In this document: one piece after another, positions 28,187 through 38,517 of the stretch
Numbering within the stretch: the first letter of the stretch is position 1
How the letters are laid out: each line of letters starts with the position of its first letter
Assembly: GCA_903872075.1 (NCBI GenBank)
Contig: CAIQJF010000046.1
Coordinates: 1-64,000, forward strand
Reading direction: 5' to 3'
DNA: 64,000 nt
From: an uncultured Caulobacteraceae bacterium
GTDB lineage: Bacteria > Pseudomonadota > Alphaproteobacteria > Caulobacterales > Caulobacteraceae
Program-made: the position numbers and the translations under genes
The notes under the pieces: model-generated
Told to the model about the DNA's origin: nothing
Seen by the model: only the letters and a program-made list of their open reading frames with translations
Databases searched by the model: none

Positions 28187-28365
28187 GGCGAAAAGTCCGG
28201 TTTCGTAATGTCCTTACAGCCATACAGCGAAATCGTGTAATGTTCTACAACTAGACCTTACACTGACTTCCAGGACGTAAAGAGCGGCTCTAAAGCCCGC
28301 CGCCACGTTGTCCGTTTGAGGACTCAGGTCGTCCGCCCAGGACCTAAGCAGGAAAAGCAAGGCAG
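28187..28365. promoter_or_regulatory. Divergent promoter/operator region, regulator and isocitrate lyase
   Basis: The region between the two start codons is A+T-richer than its surroundings. GTAATGT followed by CTnACA occurs twice, at about 28205 and 28237, 32 bases apart (three helical turns). GTGTAA (28235-28240) and TTACAC (28258-28263) form an inverted repeat across 17 bases. These are candidate binding sites for the neighbouring ScfR/RamB-like protein. Confidence 0.5.
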
Positions 28366-29958
28366 ATGTCGTATCAGTATCACGTCTCCGAGGTCAGTTC
28401 GCTCGTCAAAGCCAAGAGCGGCACCTGGGACGGCATCAGCCCGGAAGCCGTGGCGCGCATGCGCCTGCAGAACCGCTTCAAGACCGGTCTGGACATCGCC
28501 CAGTACACCGCCGACATCATGCGCGCCGACATGGCGGCCTATGACGCCGATCCGGCCAACTACACCCAGTCGCTGGGCTGCTGGCACGGCTTCATCGGCC
28601 AGCAGAAGATGATCTCCATCAAAAAGCATTTCGGCACCACCAAGGGCCGTTATCTCTATCTGTCGGGCTGGATGGTCGCGGCGCTGCGCTCCGACTTCGG
28701 CCCGCTGCCGGATCAGTCGATGCACGAGAAGACCTCGGTGCCGGCGCTGATCGAAGAACTCTACACCTTCCTGCGCCAGGCCGACGCCCGTGAACTGGGC
28801 GGCCTGTTCCACGATCTCGACGCGGCCCGCGCCGCCGGCGACGCCGCCAAGGAAAAGGCCGTGATGGCCGAGATCGAAGGCTTCCAGACCCACGTCGTGC
28901 CGATCATCGCCGACATCGACGCCGGTTTCGGCAACGCCGAGGCGACCTATCTGCTGGCCAAGAAGATGATCGAAGCGGGCGCCTGCGCCCTGCAGATCGA
29001 GAACCAGGTCTCCGACGAGAAGCAGTGCGGCCACCAGGACGGCAAGGTCACCGTTCCGCATGACGACTTCCTCGCCAAGGTGCGCGCCTGCCGCTACGCC
29101 TTCCTGGAGCTGGGCATCGACAACGGCATCATCGTCACCCGCACCGACTCCCTCGGCGCGGGCCTGACCAAGCAGATCGCCGTCAGCCACGCCGCGGGTG
29201 ACCTGGGCGACAAGTACAACTCCTTCCTCGATTGCGAGGAACTGACGCCTGAGAACGCCCACAACGGCGACGTGATCATCAGCCGCAACGGCAAGCTGCT
29301 GCGTCCGAAGCGTCTGCCCAGCAACCTCTATCAGTTCCGTGAAGGCACCGGCGCGGACCGTTGCGTCCTCGACTGCATCACCTCGCTGGAGCACGGCGCC
29401 GACCTGCTGTGGATCGAGACCGAAAAGCCCCACATCGAGCAGATCGCCAGCATGGTCGACCGCATCCGTGAAGCCTTCCCGAACGCCAAGCTGGTCTACA
29501 ACAACTCGCCGTCGTTCAACTGGACCCTGAACTTCCGTCAGCAGGTCTATGACGCGTGGAAAGCGGCCGGCAAGCCGGTGGACGCTTACGACCGCGCCAA
29601 GCTGATGAGCGTCGACTACGACACGACCGCTCTGGCCATCGAGGCCGACGAGCGCATCCGCACCTTCCAGCGCGACGCGGCCAAGCGGGCGGGGATCTTC
29701 CACCACCTGATCACCCTGCCGACCTATCACACCGCGGCCCTGTCCACCGACAACCTGGCCAAGGAGTACTTCGGCGCCCAGGGCATGCTCGGCTATGTGC
29801 TGAACGTGCAGCGTCAGGAAATCCGCCAGGGCATCGCCTGCGTGCGTCACCAGAACATGTCCGGCTCGGACATTGGCGACGATCACAAGGAATACTTCGC
29901 CGGTGAGGCCGCTCTGAAGGCCGGCGGCGCGCACAACACCATGAACCAGTTCGCCTAG
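28366..29958 (+). CDS. aceA: Isocitrate lyase, long (530-residue) type
   Basis: A 530-residue isocitrate lyase that splits isocitrate to glyoxylate and succinate. The active-site loop is KQCGH at residues 219-223, with the catalytic Cys at 221; the more common form is KKCGH, and the Gln form is typical of the longer lyases of pseudomonads and alphaproteobacteria. Other marks are DIDAGFGN (Mg ligands), TRTDSLGA, and NYTQSLGCWHG. GCAAGGC lies before the ATG. It is transcribed away from the ScfR/RamB-like regulator and ends in two palindromes and a terminator. Together with malate synthase G it completes the glyoxylate bypass. Confidence 0.95.
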   Translation: MSYQYHVSEVSSLVKAKSGTWDGISPEAVARMRLQNRFKTGLDIAQYTADIMRADMAAYDADPANYTQSLGCWHGFIGQQKMISIKKHFGTTKGRYLYLSGWMVAALRSDFGPLPDQSMHEKTSVPALIEELYTFLRQADARELGGLFHDLDAARAAGDAAKEKAVMAEIEGFQTHVVPIIADIDAGFGNAEATYLLAKKMIEAGACALQIENQVSDEKQCGHQDGKVTVPHDDFLAKVRACRYAFLELGIDNGIIVTRTDSLGAGLTKQIAVSHAAGDLGDKYNSFLDCEELTPENAHNGDVIISRNGKLLRPKRLPSNLYQFREGTGADRCVLDCITSLEHGADLLWIETEKPHIEQIASMVDRIREAFPNAKLVYNNSPSFNWTLNFRQQVYDAWKAAGKPVDAYDRAKLMSVDYDTTALAIEADERIRTFQRDAAKRAGIFHHLITLPTYHTAALSTDNLAKEYFGAQGMLGYVLNVQRQEIRQGIACVRHQNMSGSDIGDDHKEYFAGEAALKAGGAHNTMNQFA

Positions 29959-30007
29959 AGCACGGCCCGTTCAGACGGAATCGTCTGAACGGGGTCAACG
30001 TGCTCTA
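29957..30007 (+). repeat. 51-base palindrome after isocitrate lyase
   Basis: An inner perfect 12-bp stem CCCGTTCAGACG (29966-29977) with CGTCTGAACGGG (29982-29993), four-base loop. An outer arm AGAGCACG (29957-29964) pairs with CGTGCTCT (29999-30006). It starts at the isocitrate lyase stop codon. The form resembles the short 'CTAGAGC...GCTCTAG' palindromes of alphaproteobacterial intergenic DNA. Confidence 0.6.
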
Positions 30008-30016
30008 GATCCCAAC

Positions 30017-30071
30017 ATCTAGAGCCTGATTCACCGTTCGCATCTGTTCCGTGCGAGCGGATCAGGCTCTC
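30017..30071 (+). repeat. Second palindromic element after isocitrate lyase
   Basis: Arms AGAGCCTGAT (about 30020-30029) and ATCAGGCTCT (30061-30070) flank an inner CGTTCGCA/TGCGAGCG stem. It follows the first palindrome by about ten bases and begins with the same CTAGAGC. Confidence 0.55.
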
Positions 30072-30104
30072 AGACGGACCGGACCTCAAGGTTCGAGACT
30101 GCGG

Positions 30105-30135
30105 CGGCCCGGGGCGAAAGCTCCGGGCCGTTTTG
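30105..30135 (+). terminator. Rho-independent terminator
   Basis: An 8-bp GC stem CGGCCCGG (30105-30112) and CCGGGCCG (30123-30130) is followed at once by TTTTGCTTTG. This is the clearest intrinsic terminator in the window. It would end the isocitrate lyase transcript before the BVMO gene. Confidence 0.75.
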
Positions 30136-30260
30136 CTTTGCGCCGCCGGCGCGCCCGCCGCCCGGAAAACCGGTTCCCACCTCTCCGAAACCGCTCTAAC
30201 AACGCCCCCGAAGACGAGGCCGGGGTTCGCCCGCCCGCACACCGTTCAGGGAGAGCGTTC

Positions 30261-31871
30261 ATGACCGAAACCAAGGGCCAGATGTCGGCCACCGATTTCG
30301 ACGCCGTGGTGGTGGGGGGCGGCTTCGCCGGCCTCTATTCGCTGCACAAGCTGCGCGGTCAGGGGTTGAAGGTGCGGGTCTATGAGGCCGGCGACGGGGT
30401 CGGGGGCACCTGGTTCTGGAACCGTTATCCGGGCGCCCGGGTGGACATCCAGAGCCTGGAATATTCCTACCAGTTCGACGAGGACCTGCAGCAGCAGTGG
30501 GAGTGGAGCGAGCGCTATGCGCCGCAGTCCGAACTGCTGACCTACGCCAACCACGTAGCCGACCGTTTCAACCTGCGGCCGGATATCCAGCTGAACACCA
30601 GGGTGACCGGCGCGACCTACGATGAGGCGGCCGACCTCTGGCAGGTGAGCACCAGCCAGGGCGACAAGGTCACAGCGCGGTGGCTGGTCATGGCCACGGG
30701 GTGCCTGTCCTCGACCAATACGCCGGATTTCCCGGGCCTGGCTGATTTCAAGGGCCGGACCTTCCACACGGGCGCCTGGCCCAAGGAGCCGGTGGACTTC
30801 AGCGGCCGGCGGGTGGGCGTGATCGGCACCGGATCGTCGGCGATCCAGTCGATCCCCCTGATCGCGCAGCAGGCGACGCATCTGACGGTGTTCCAGCGGA
30901 CCGCCAACTACAGCGTCCCGGCCCACAACGGTCCGATCCCCGAAGATGTCGTGCGCGACGTGAAGGGCCGCTATGCCGACTTCCGCGCGGCCAACAACGC
31001 CACCTCGCTGGGCGCCGACTGGGACTACCGCGCCGACCTCGCTATGGAGCACACCGAGGCGGAGCGCGAGGCAGAGTATGAGATGCGTTGGCAGCGTGGA
31101 GGCCTGAGCTTCTACGGCTCCTATGTGGATCTGCTGAGCGATCCGGTGGCCAACAACACCGCCGCCGAGTTCGTGCGGCGCAAAATCCGTCAGATCGTCA
31201 AGGATCCGGCCGTGGCCGAAAGGCTCTGCCCGACCACCCCGCTGGCCTGCAAGCGCATCTGCGTCGATACCGGCTACTACGACACCTACAACCGGTCGAA
31301 CGTGACCCTGGTGGACGTCAAGGCCGCGCCGATCACGGCGATCACGCCGACCGGTCTGCGGACGGCCGACGCCGACTATGAGCTGGACGATATCGTCTTG
31401 GCCACCGGGTTCGACGCCATGACCGGGACCCTGACCCGCATGGATATCCGCGGTGTCGGCGGCGTGACCTTGAAGGACACCTGGGCGGAAGGGCCGAAGA
31501 ACTATCTGGGGCTATCCGTCGTCGGCTTCCCCAACCTGTTCATCATCGCCGGCCCGGGCAGCCCCTCGGTGCTGACCAATATGCTGCCCTCCATCGAGCA
31601 GCACGTGAACTGGATCGGCGACACCATCAGCTATCTGCGCGGCCATGGCCTGAAGCGCATCGAGGCCACGGCGCCGGCGCAGGAGGCCTGGGTGTCGCAC
31701 GTCAATGAGACGGCGGCCCCGACCATCCTGCCGACCTGCAACAGCTGGTATCTGGGGGCCAACATCCCCGGAAAGCCCCGGGTGTTCATGCCCTACCTCG
31801 GCTTCGCCCCCTATGTGGCCAAGTGCGAAGAGGTCGTGGCCAACGGCTATGAAGGCTTCGCCCTGGCCTAG
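30261..31871 (+). CDS. Baeyer-Villiger monooxygenase, cyclohexanone-monooxygenase type
   Basis: A 536-residue class I BVMO, the length of cyclohexanone monooxygenases. FAD site GGGFAG at residues 19-24; signature FKGRTFHTGAWP, a full match to FxGxxxHxxxWP; NADPH site GTGSSAIQ; a conserved GGTWFWNRYPGARVD follows the first Rossmann fold. It converts cyclic or linear ketones to lactones or esters using NADPH and O2. AGGGAGAG precedes the ATG at 30261. An alpha/beta hydrolase and an enoyl-CoA hydratase follow on the same strand with gaps of about 35 and 30 bases, so a three-gene operon is likely. Confidence 0.9.
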   Translation: MTETKGQMSATDFDAVVVGGGFAGLYSLHKLRGQGLKVRVYEAGDGVGGTWFWNRYPGARVDIQSLEYSYQFDEDLQQQWEWSERYAPQSELLTYANHVADRFNLRPDIQLNTRVTGATYDEAADLWQVSTSQGDKVTARWLVMATGCLSSTNTPDFPGLADFKGRTFHTGAWPKEPVDFSGRRVGVIGTGSSAIQSIPLIAQQATHLTVFQRTANYSVPAHNGPIPEDVVRDVKGRYADFRAANNATSLGADWDYRADLAMEHTEAEREAEYEMRWQRGGLSFYGSYVDLLSDPVANNTAAEFVRRKIRQIVKDPAVAERLCPTTPLACKRICVDTGYYDTYNRSNVTLVDVKAAPITAITPTGLRTADADYELDDIVLATGFDAMTGTLTRMDIRGVGGVTLKDTWAEGPKNYLGLSVVGFPNLFIIAGPGSPSVLTNMLPSIEQHVNWIGDTISYLRGHGLKRIEATAPAQEAWVSHVNETAAPTILPTCNSWYLGANIPGKPRVFMPYLGFAPYVAKCEEVVANGYEGFALA

Positions 31872-31906
31872 GGGCCGGGAGTCAGGGATCGGCGGGAGGC
31901 GCGGCG

Positions 31907-32668
31907 ATGGAGATGGTGCGCGCCGGCGGCCTCGATCTTGAGGGCGCGTGGGCCGGCGAGCGCATCGCCGGCCGGGGCGAGATTGTGCTCCTTCACGAAG
32001 GCCTGGGCTCGCTGGCCCAGTGGCGGGATTTTCCCGCCGCCCTTTCGGCCGCCACCGGCCGGGCGGTCTTCGCCTATACCCGCCAGGGCTACGGCCGATC
32101 GACGCCGCTGACCGGACCGCGCGCGCCGGACTATCTTCATGCGGAAGCGCTGGAGGTTCTCCCGGCGGTGCTGGCGGTCGAAGCGATTTCGCGCCCGATG
32201 CTGTTCGGTCACAGCGACGGGGCGACCATCGCCCTGCTGTTCGCGGCGGCCTTTCCCGGCGCCGTCGCCGGCCTGGCGCTCGAGGCGCCGCATGTGTTCG
32301 TGGAGGAGCTGACGATCGCGGGAATCCGCGCCGCCGACGGCGTGTTTCGCACCACCGATCTTCCCCGCAAGCTGGCCCGCTATCACCCGGATCCCGAGGC
32401 GGTGTTCAGGGCCTGGCGGGACATCTGGCTGAATCCGGCCTTTCGCGACTGGAATATCGAAGCCGGGCTGGAGGCCATCGCCTGTCCGGCCCTGCTGATC
32501 CAGGGCGAGGACGACGAATACGGCACCCGGGCGCAGATCGACGCCATCGCCGCGCGTCTCGCGCGGAGCGAAACCCTGATGCTGCCGCGCTGCGGTCACG
32601 CTCCGCATCGGGATCGGATGCAGGCCGTGCTGGCCGAGACTGCGGCGTTCGTCTCACGCCTGGGCTGA
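31907..32668 (+). CDS. Alpha/beta-hydrolase (likely lactone/ester hydrolase)
   Basis: A 253-residue alpha/beta-hydrolase. The oxyanion loop is HEGLGS, the nucleophile elbow GHSDG with the catalytic Ser, the acid Asp likely in GEDDEYG, and the His in CGHAPHRD. The placement directly after a BVMO suggests it hydrolyses the lactone or ester that enzyme makes. The ATG has GGGAGGCG upstream. An enoyl-CoA hydratase gene follows after 30 bases. The substrate assignment rests on gene order alone. Confidence 0.8.
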   Translation: MEMVRAGGLDLEGAWAGERIAGRGEIVLLHEGLGSLAQWRDFPAALSAATGRAVFAYTRQGYGRSTPLTGPRAPDYLHAEALEVLPAVLAVEAISRPMLFGHSDGATIALLFAAAFPGAVAGLALEAPHVFVEELTIAGIRAADGVFRTTDLPRKLARYHPDPEAVFRAWRDIWLNPAFRDWNIEAGLEAIACPALLIQGEDDEYGTRAQIDAIAARLARSETLMLPRCGHAPHRDRMQAVLAETAAFVSRLG

Positions 32669-32698
32669 CCTGGCCGCGATGTTATCGGGAGGACCGAC

Positions 32699-33391
32699 AT
32701 GACCGAGACTCTGGAACCCGCCGCCCGGGCGGAGCTGCACGATGGCTGGGGAGAGCTGATCCTTTCTCGGCCTGGGCGGAAGAACGCCATCACCGGACCC
32801 ATGGCGGCCGATCTGCGGGCAGGCCTGGCCGATCTGCTGGCCGCCAAGGCGCGGGTGATCCTGCTGCGCGGGGAGGGCGGGGCGTTCTGCTCGGGTCTCG
32901 ACCTGGACGAGTTCGGGGCTCAGCCGCCGCGTGCGTGGCGCGCCACCTTCACCCAAGACTGGGCGGCGTTTCACCGCGATCTCTATGCTTGCCCGGCGAC
33001 GATCGTCGGGGCGCTGGAGCGCTTCGCGATCAACGGCGGCGCGGCCCTGGCTTTGGCGTGCGATCTGCTGGTGGCAGGGGAAGGCGCCTGGCTGATGGTG
33101 GGCGAGGCCGCACTCGGGATGGCCGCGCCGATGAACCTGGCCTGGCTTCGGCTGCGCGCGACTGAGTCTACAGCCGCCCAGATCGCCCTGGGCGCGGCGC
33201 GTGTTCCCGCTGGGGACCTGATGCGCCTGGGTCTTGCCTACAAGGTCACGCCCGACGCGGCGGTGCTCGACGAGGCTCGCGCCCTGGTGGCGCGACTGGC
33301 GGGTTTTCCGGAGGGCGGTCTGGCCGGCATCAAGGCCGGCCTGCGTCGCTCATCACCGGCCGGCGACGCACTGTTCGGACCGGCGGCCTGA
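32699..33391 (+). CDS. Enoyl-CoA hydratase/isomerase-family protein
   Basis: A 230-residue crotonase-fold protein. The oxyanion segments are GEGGAFCSGLDLDEF (first) and FAINGGAALALACDLLVA (second), and a Glu or Asp equivalent appears near VGEAALGMAAP. It is shorter than the usual 255-290 residues and lacks most of the C-terminal helix set that assists trimer contacts, so it could be a divergent member. GGGAGG precedes the ATG. As third gene after a BVMO and a hydrolase, it may serve beta-oxidation of the released acid; this is inferred. Confidence 0.8.
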   Translation: MTETLEPAARAELHDGWGELILSRPGRKNAITGPMAADLRAGLADLLAAKARVILLRGEGGAFCSGLDLDEFGAQPPRAWRATFTQDWAAFHRDLYACPATIVGALERFAINGGAALALACDLLVAGEGAWLMVGEAALGMAAPMNLAWLRLRATESTAAQIALGAARVPAGDLMRLGLAYKVTPDAAVLDEARALVARLAGFPEGGLAGIKAGLRRSSPAGDALFGPAA

Positions 33392-33643
33392 CGCTTGGGC
33401 AGCCCGCCCGGCCGCACGCCGACCGGGCCTTCGACTGGGATCCGGTCGTCAAAATCCGACGATAGAGTCCCGTCGAGCCTGTAGGTGGAAAGTCGGGCGT
33501 CGCCCGCTCACCTGACCCGCATCCGGCGAACGGCGGTGGCCAATATTTCCAATAAAAGAATTGTTCTGCGTGTGACGCTCGAGTCAGTGCCCGTGCCAGG
33601 CGTCGTCGCCCAGGCCAAGGGCGCATCGCTGATTGGGGAAATT

Positions 33644-34447
33644 ATGAGCATGTTCAGGCTATTGGCCGCCACGGTGGCTGTGATGTCGGTCGGACTGCCC
33701 GCCGCAGCCGACGTCTATGTTGACCCGGCAGAGCACGGCGGCGGTCTCTATGATGGCGCCCTGTTCACCGGCCAGAGCCTACCCTATCAAGTGAACATCG
33801 CCGGCCAGACCGGGACGATCAGCACGGGCGGCGCGTCGGTGACCCTGTCTGATGATCCCACACCGGCGGTCACCGCCATGGCCATCGTGGGCGCCGGGCC
33901 GGCGCAGGAAGTCGACGCTCTCGGCTACGTCGCCTACTACTTCACCATCACCGGCCCAGTGGACGAAGCGTTCAAGGACGCGGTGATCCCGCTGCTGATT
34001 CATTCGAAAACCGACGTGTTCTCCACGGCGCCGGATACGGTCACGGCCGCCCGGACCGTCTTCTATGCGCACAACAGCTATTTCGATGCCTTCGGCGGCG
34101 CCGACGATCACGTCTCGGGTGATTCACACCACGACGCCGACATCCAATTCTTCACCCTACCGGGCGTGCAATCGCGCCTGTTGCTGCAGGCCTGGGCTCA
34201 CGTGACCAACGAAGGCGGGGCGGCGTCGGCGACCGCCTATATCGACCCCACGATCATGATCGATCCTATATTCGCCAACACCGATCCGAACTATCTCAGC
34301 GACTTCAAGCTCACGATCAGCGACGGGATCGGCAATGGCCTCGCGGGCGGCGTACCGGAACCCGCGAGTTGGGCGCTGATACTCAGCGGCTTCGGCGCGC
34401 TCGGCGCGGGCCTGCGGTCGCGTCGTCGCCCGGCGCTTGCCGTCTGA
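33644..34447 (+). CDS. PEP-CTERM anchored exported protein
   Basis: A 267-residue protein with a signal peptide (MSMFRLLAATVAVMS, cleavage likely after PAAA), a beta-rich core with Asp/His-rich stretches (DDHVSGDSHHDAD) and a PEP-CTERM signal: VPEPASWALILSGFGALGAGL, then RSRRR. The motif is the alphaproteobacterial PEPxxW form. Function of the core is unknown. GGGGAA precedes the ATG at 33644; an in-frame extension to 33485 lacks a ribosome site. It is unlike the two PEP-CTERM genes at 10.6-12.3 kb in that the shared 17-bp element is absent. Confidence 0.75.
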   Translation: MSMFRLLAATVAVMSVGLPAAADVYVDPAEHGGGLYDGALFTGQSLPYQVNIAGQTGTISTGGASVTLSDDPTPAVTAMAIVGAGPAQEVDALGYVAYYFTITGPVDEAFKDAVIPLLIHSKTDVFSTAPDTVTAARTVFYAHNSYFDAFGGADDHVSGDSHHDADIQFFTLPGVQSRLLLQAWAHVTNEGGAASATAYIDPTIMIDPIFANTDPNYLSDFKLTISDGIGNGLAGGVPEPASWALILSGFGALGAGLRSRRRPALAV

Positions 34448-34469
34448 CGATCCCGGCTTCTTCACCCAA

Positions 34470-34506
34470 GAATATGCCGCCGGCCCACGGGGTCGACGGC
34501 ATATTC
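34470..34506. terminator. Hairpin between convergent genes
   Basis: Ten-bp arms GAATATGCCG (34470-34479) and CGGCATATTC (34497-34506) with a 17-base loop. It is symmetric and lies 22 bases after the PEP-CTERM stop and 48 bases before the end of the PPK2 gene, so it could serve both. No T-run follows. Confidence 0.5.
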
Positions 34507-34553
34507 GTGTCAGGCCGGTCACCGCTCTGAGCACGCATTGGGAACGTCCGGCG

Positions 34554-35423
34554 CTATCTCGTCAGCTGAGCCCGAATGGCGAGCAATTCCGCCTGGCGCG
34601 CGTCGCTGGTTTCGGGGTACGCCATCTTGAGGCCCTCGAGCCGGTCGAGCACAATCTGGGACACGATCAGTCGGGCATTCGGCTTGTCGTCCGCGGGAAC
34701 GACGTGCCAGGGCGACTCCGCGGTGCTGGTGGCGCCGAGGCACCCCTCGTAGGCTTTCATATAGTCCTTCCAGAAGTGTCGTTCCTCGATGTCCGCGAGG
34801 CTGAATTTCCAGTTCTTGTGCGGTTCGTCGATGCGCGCCAGGAATCGCTCGCGCTGCTCATCCTTGGACATGTGCAGGAATATCTTGATGATTTGCGTCC
34901 CGTTGGCGTGCAGGTGCCTCTCCAGATCAACGATCGACCGATAGCGGTCGCGCCAGACGTGCCTGCCGGCTTCGGTCGCGCCCGGGATGCCTTCGGTTCT
35001 GAGGATTTCAGGGTGCACGCGGGCGATCAGCACCTCTTCGTAGTAGGATCGATTGAAGATGCCGATCTTCCCGCGGGCCGGCAGTTCGAGCGTGGTGCGC
35101 CAGAGGAAGTCGTGTTCCAGTTCCGCGACGCTCGGGTGCTTGAAGCTGAAGACCTGGCAGCCCTGCGGGTTGACCCCGGACATGACATGCCGGATGGCCC
35201 CGTCCTTGCCCGCCGCATCCATGGCCTGAAAGATCACCAGCACGGCATATCGGTCCGAGGCGTAGAGCAGCTGCTGCTGGGTGCTGAGCTGCTTCACATG
35301 GTCGTCCAGAAGCCGCCTGTAGTGAGGCTTGGATTTGTAGACGGCGTCGACCTGGGTCGGCCACTTCCCCAGGTCCACCTTCTCGCCCTCGGTCACGCGA
35401 TAGTCCTGGGTATGGATTTTCAT
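34554..35423 (-). CDS. Polyphosphate kinase 2 (PPK2) family
   Basis: A 289-residue PPK2, which uses polyphosphate to phosphorylate nucleotides. The Walker A segment is [16 protein letters not shown], and the Arg-rich lid region includes [15 protein letters not shown]; the [10 protein letters not shown] segment is also typical of this family. Length near 290-300 without a second domain suggests the class III form acting on AMP and ADP. The start is taken at the second of two close ATGs (35423), where GGAAGG sits six bases upstream; the first is at 35429. Regulatory role: linking polyphosphate reserves to nucleotide pools. Confidence 0.9.
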   Translation of the reverse strand: MKIHTQDYRVTEGEKVDLGKWPTQVDAVYKSKPHYRRLLDDHVKQLSTQQQLLYASDRYAVLVIFQAMDAAGKDGAIRHVMSGVNPQGCQVFSFKHPSVAELEHDFLWRTTLELPARGKIGIFNRSYYEEVLIARVHPEILRTEGIPGATEAGRHVWRDRYRSIVDLERHLHANGTQIIKIFLHMSKDEQRERFLARIDEPHKNWKFSLADIEERHFWKDYMKAYEGCLGATSTAESPWHVVPADDKPNARLIVSQIVLDRLEGLKMAYPETSDARQAELLAIRAQLTR

Positions 35424-35592
35424 GCTCATCCTTCCGGCGGCGGCGGCGGCGGCTGCGGCGAACCTAAGCGCGCCTCGGACGGGGGGCTTCGTCCCGCGAT
35501 CCGGACTGACAGGGTAACTCACGCCGTGGGTAGGGTGTTCCCGCGCCACCATCAGTGGCGCGCGCGCCAGGCGGTTCCGGGATCGGCCGGCG

Positions 35593-36528
35593 CTAGCCGA
35601 TCAGGGACACGACCTGCTCCGGGCGCTGGTCTGAATTCGCGGGCAGCTTGAAGGACAGGGTCACGCCCGCGGCTTCCTGGGCCTTGGCCGCGCGTGACAT
35701 CAGCGCGCGGGAGGCGCCAAAATAGGCCCTGGGCGACATGCCCATGAAGTCGCGGAAATCACGATAGAAGTGCGCCTGGTCGAAATAATCCGGGTCGATG
35801 GCGGCCTGCAAAGGCTCTCCGACCGCGGTTCTGAACTTGCCGAGGGTGTCGAGGAAACGTTGTCGCCGGATCAGGCGCTTCGGGGGAAAACCATAGAGGC
35901 GCAGGCACAGTCGCTGGAGAGACCGCGGCGACACCCCGACTTTGGCGGCGAACTCAACCACGTCGGCTGGACGCGCCCCCAACGACCGGTCGACAGCCGC
36001 GAGGACCGCGGAGTCCGACGTCTCTCCGGCGATCAGGTCGAGCAATATCCTGTCCAACCGCGCAACCCCGTCTGCGTCCGACGCATCGCGGGCCAATGCC
36101 AGACGTATGTCCGACGCCGGCTGGCCCAGTTCATCGCCCAGGGTGCGGACACGATTGGCCATGGCCGCCGCGTTCTCGCGGAGGATCCGGCTCCAGCCGA
36201 GCGGGGTGAGGCCGAAGCCGACGGTGCGCCCGCCCGAGGTGGTGACCCGGGCGCATCGGTCGGTCGGTCCGAACAGCCCATCGACCTGCGGCTCCGGCCC
36301 GTAGCCGGCCATGGTGACACGCCAGTCGCCGTAAAGGGCAAAGCGGACGTTCCCCCATTCCGGATAAAGGAAGTCGTCGACGGGGCCGTTTGCCGTGACG
36401 AAGTAGTAGAAGCTCACATAGTCGCGAAGCGCCTCGGCCGGGCGGTAGACCGCCACATGCGGCGGCGTCGCGGCGACGGCGGTTGCGCGCGGGCGCGCAG
36501 GGGTCGGTCGAATACGTTGCAGAGACAC
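35593..36528 (-). CDS. AraC-family transcriptional regulator
   Basis: A 311-residue regulator with its DNA-binding domain at the C-terminal end (about residues 185-285). First helix-turn-helix: [30 protein letters not shown]; second: [29 protein letters not shown]. The N-terminal half ([22 protein letters not shown]) is a small-molecule-sensing cupin-like domain. It lies between PPK2 and a BVMO, both on the same strand, 92 bases from the BVMO stop. The BVMO is a plausible target, as AraC proteins often regulate adjacent catabolic genes. Confidence 0.85.
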   Translation of the reverse strand: MSLQRIRPTPARPRATAVAATPPHVAVYRPAEALRDYVSFYYFVTANGPVDDFLYPEWGNVRFALYGDWRVTMAGYGPEPQVDGLFGPTDRCARVTTSGGRTVGFGLTPLGWSRILRENAAAMANRVRTLGDELGQPASDIRLALARDASDADGVARLDRILLDLIAGETSDSAVLAAVDRSLGARPADVVEFAAKVGVSPRSLQRLCLRLYGFPPKRLIRRQRFLDTLGKFRTAVGEPLQAAIDPDYFDQAHFYRDFRDFMGMSPRAYFGASRALMSRAAKAQEAAGVTLSFKLPANSDQRPEQVVSLIG

Positions 36529-36574
36529 TTTTGGGCCGCCTGTCTGTCGCGCCCGTCAAAGCTATGGATCGAGT

Positions 36575-36605
36575 CGGCTGTCCGATTGGAAGAATCGGAC
36601 AGCCG
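36575..36605 (-). terminator. Hairpin at the end of the third BVMO gene
   Basis: A 13-bp perfect stem CGGCTGTCCGATT / AATCGGACAGCCG with a five-base loop (36575-36605). It lies 16 bases beyond the BVMO stop on the minus strand and just before the AraC start. No T-run follows it, so it may be a 3'-end stabiliser or a regulator operator as well as a terminator. Confidence 0.45.
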
Positions 36606-36620
36606 GTGTGTTGTCAGCCG

Positions 36621-38438
<1,818 letters not shown>

Positions 38439-38517
38439 CGATTTCGATCCCGCTTCCTTGCGCGCCTCCCGCGCCGTTCGGGCATAGGGGCGGGCTCCCG
38501 GCCGGTCAATCGGCCGG

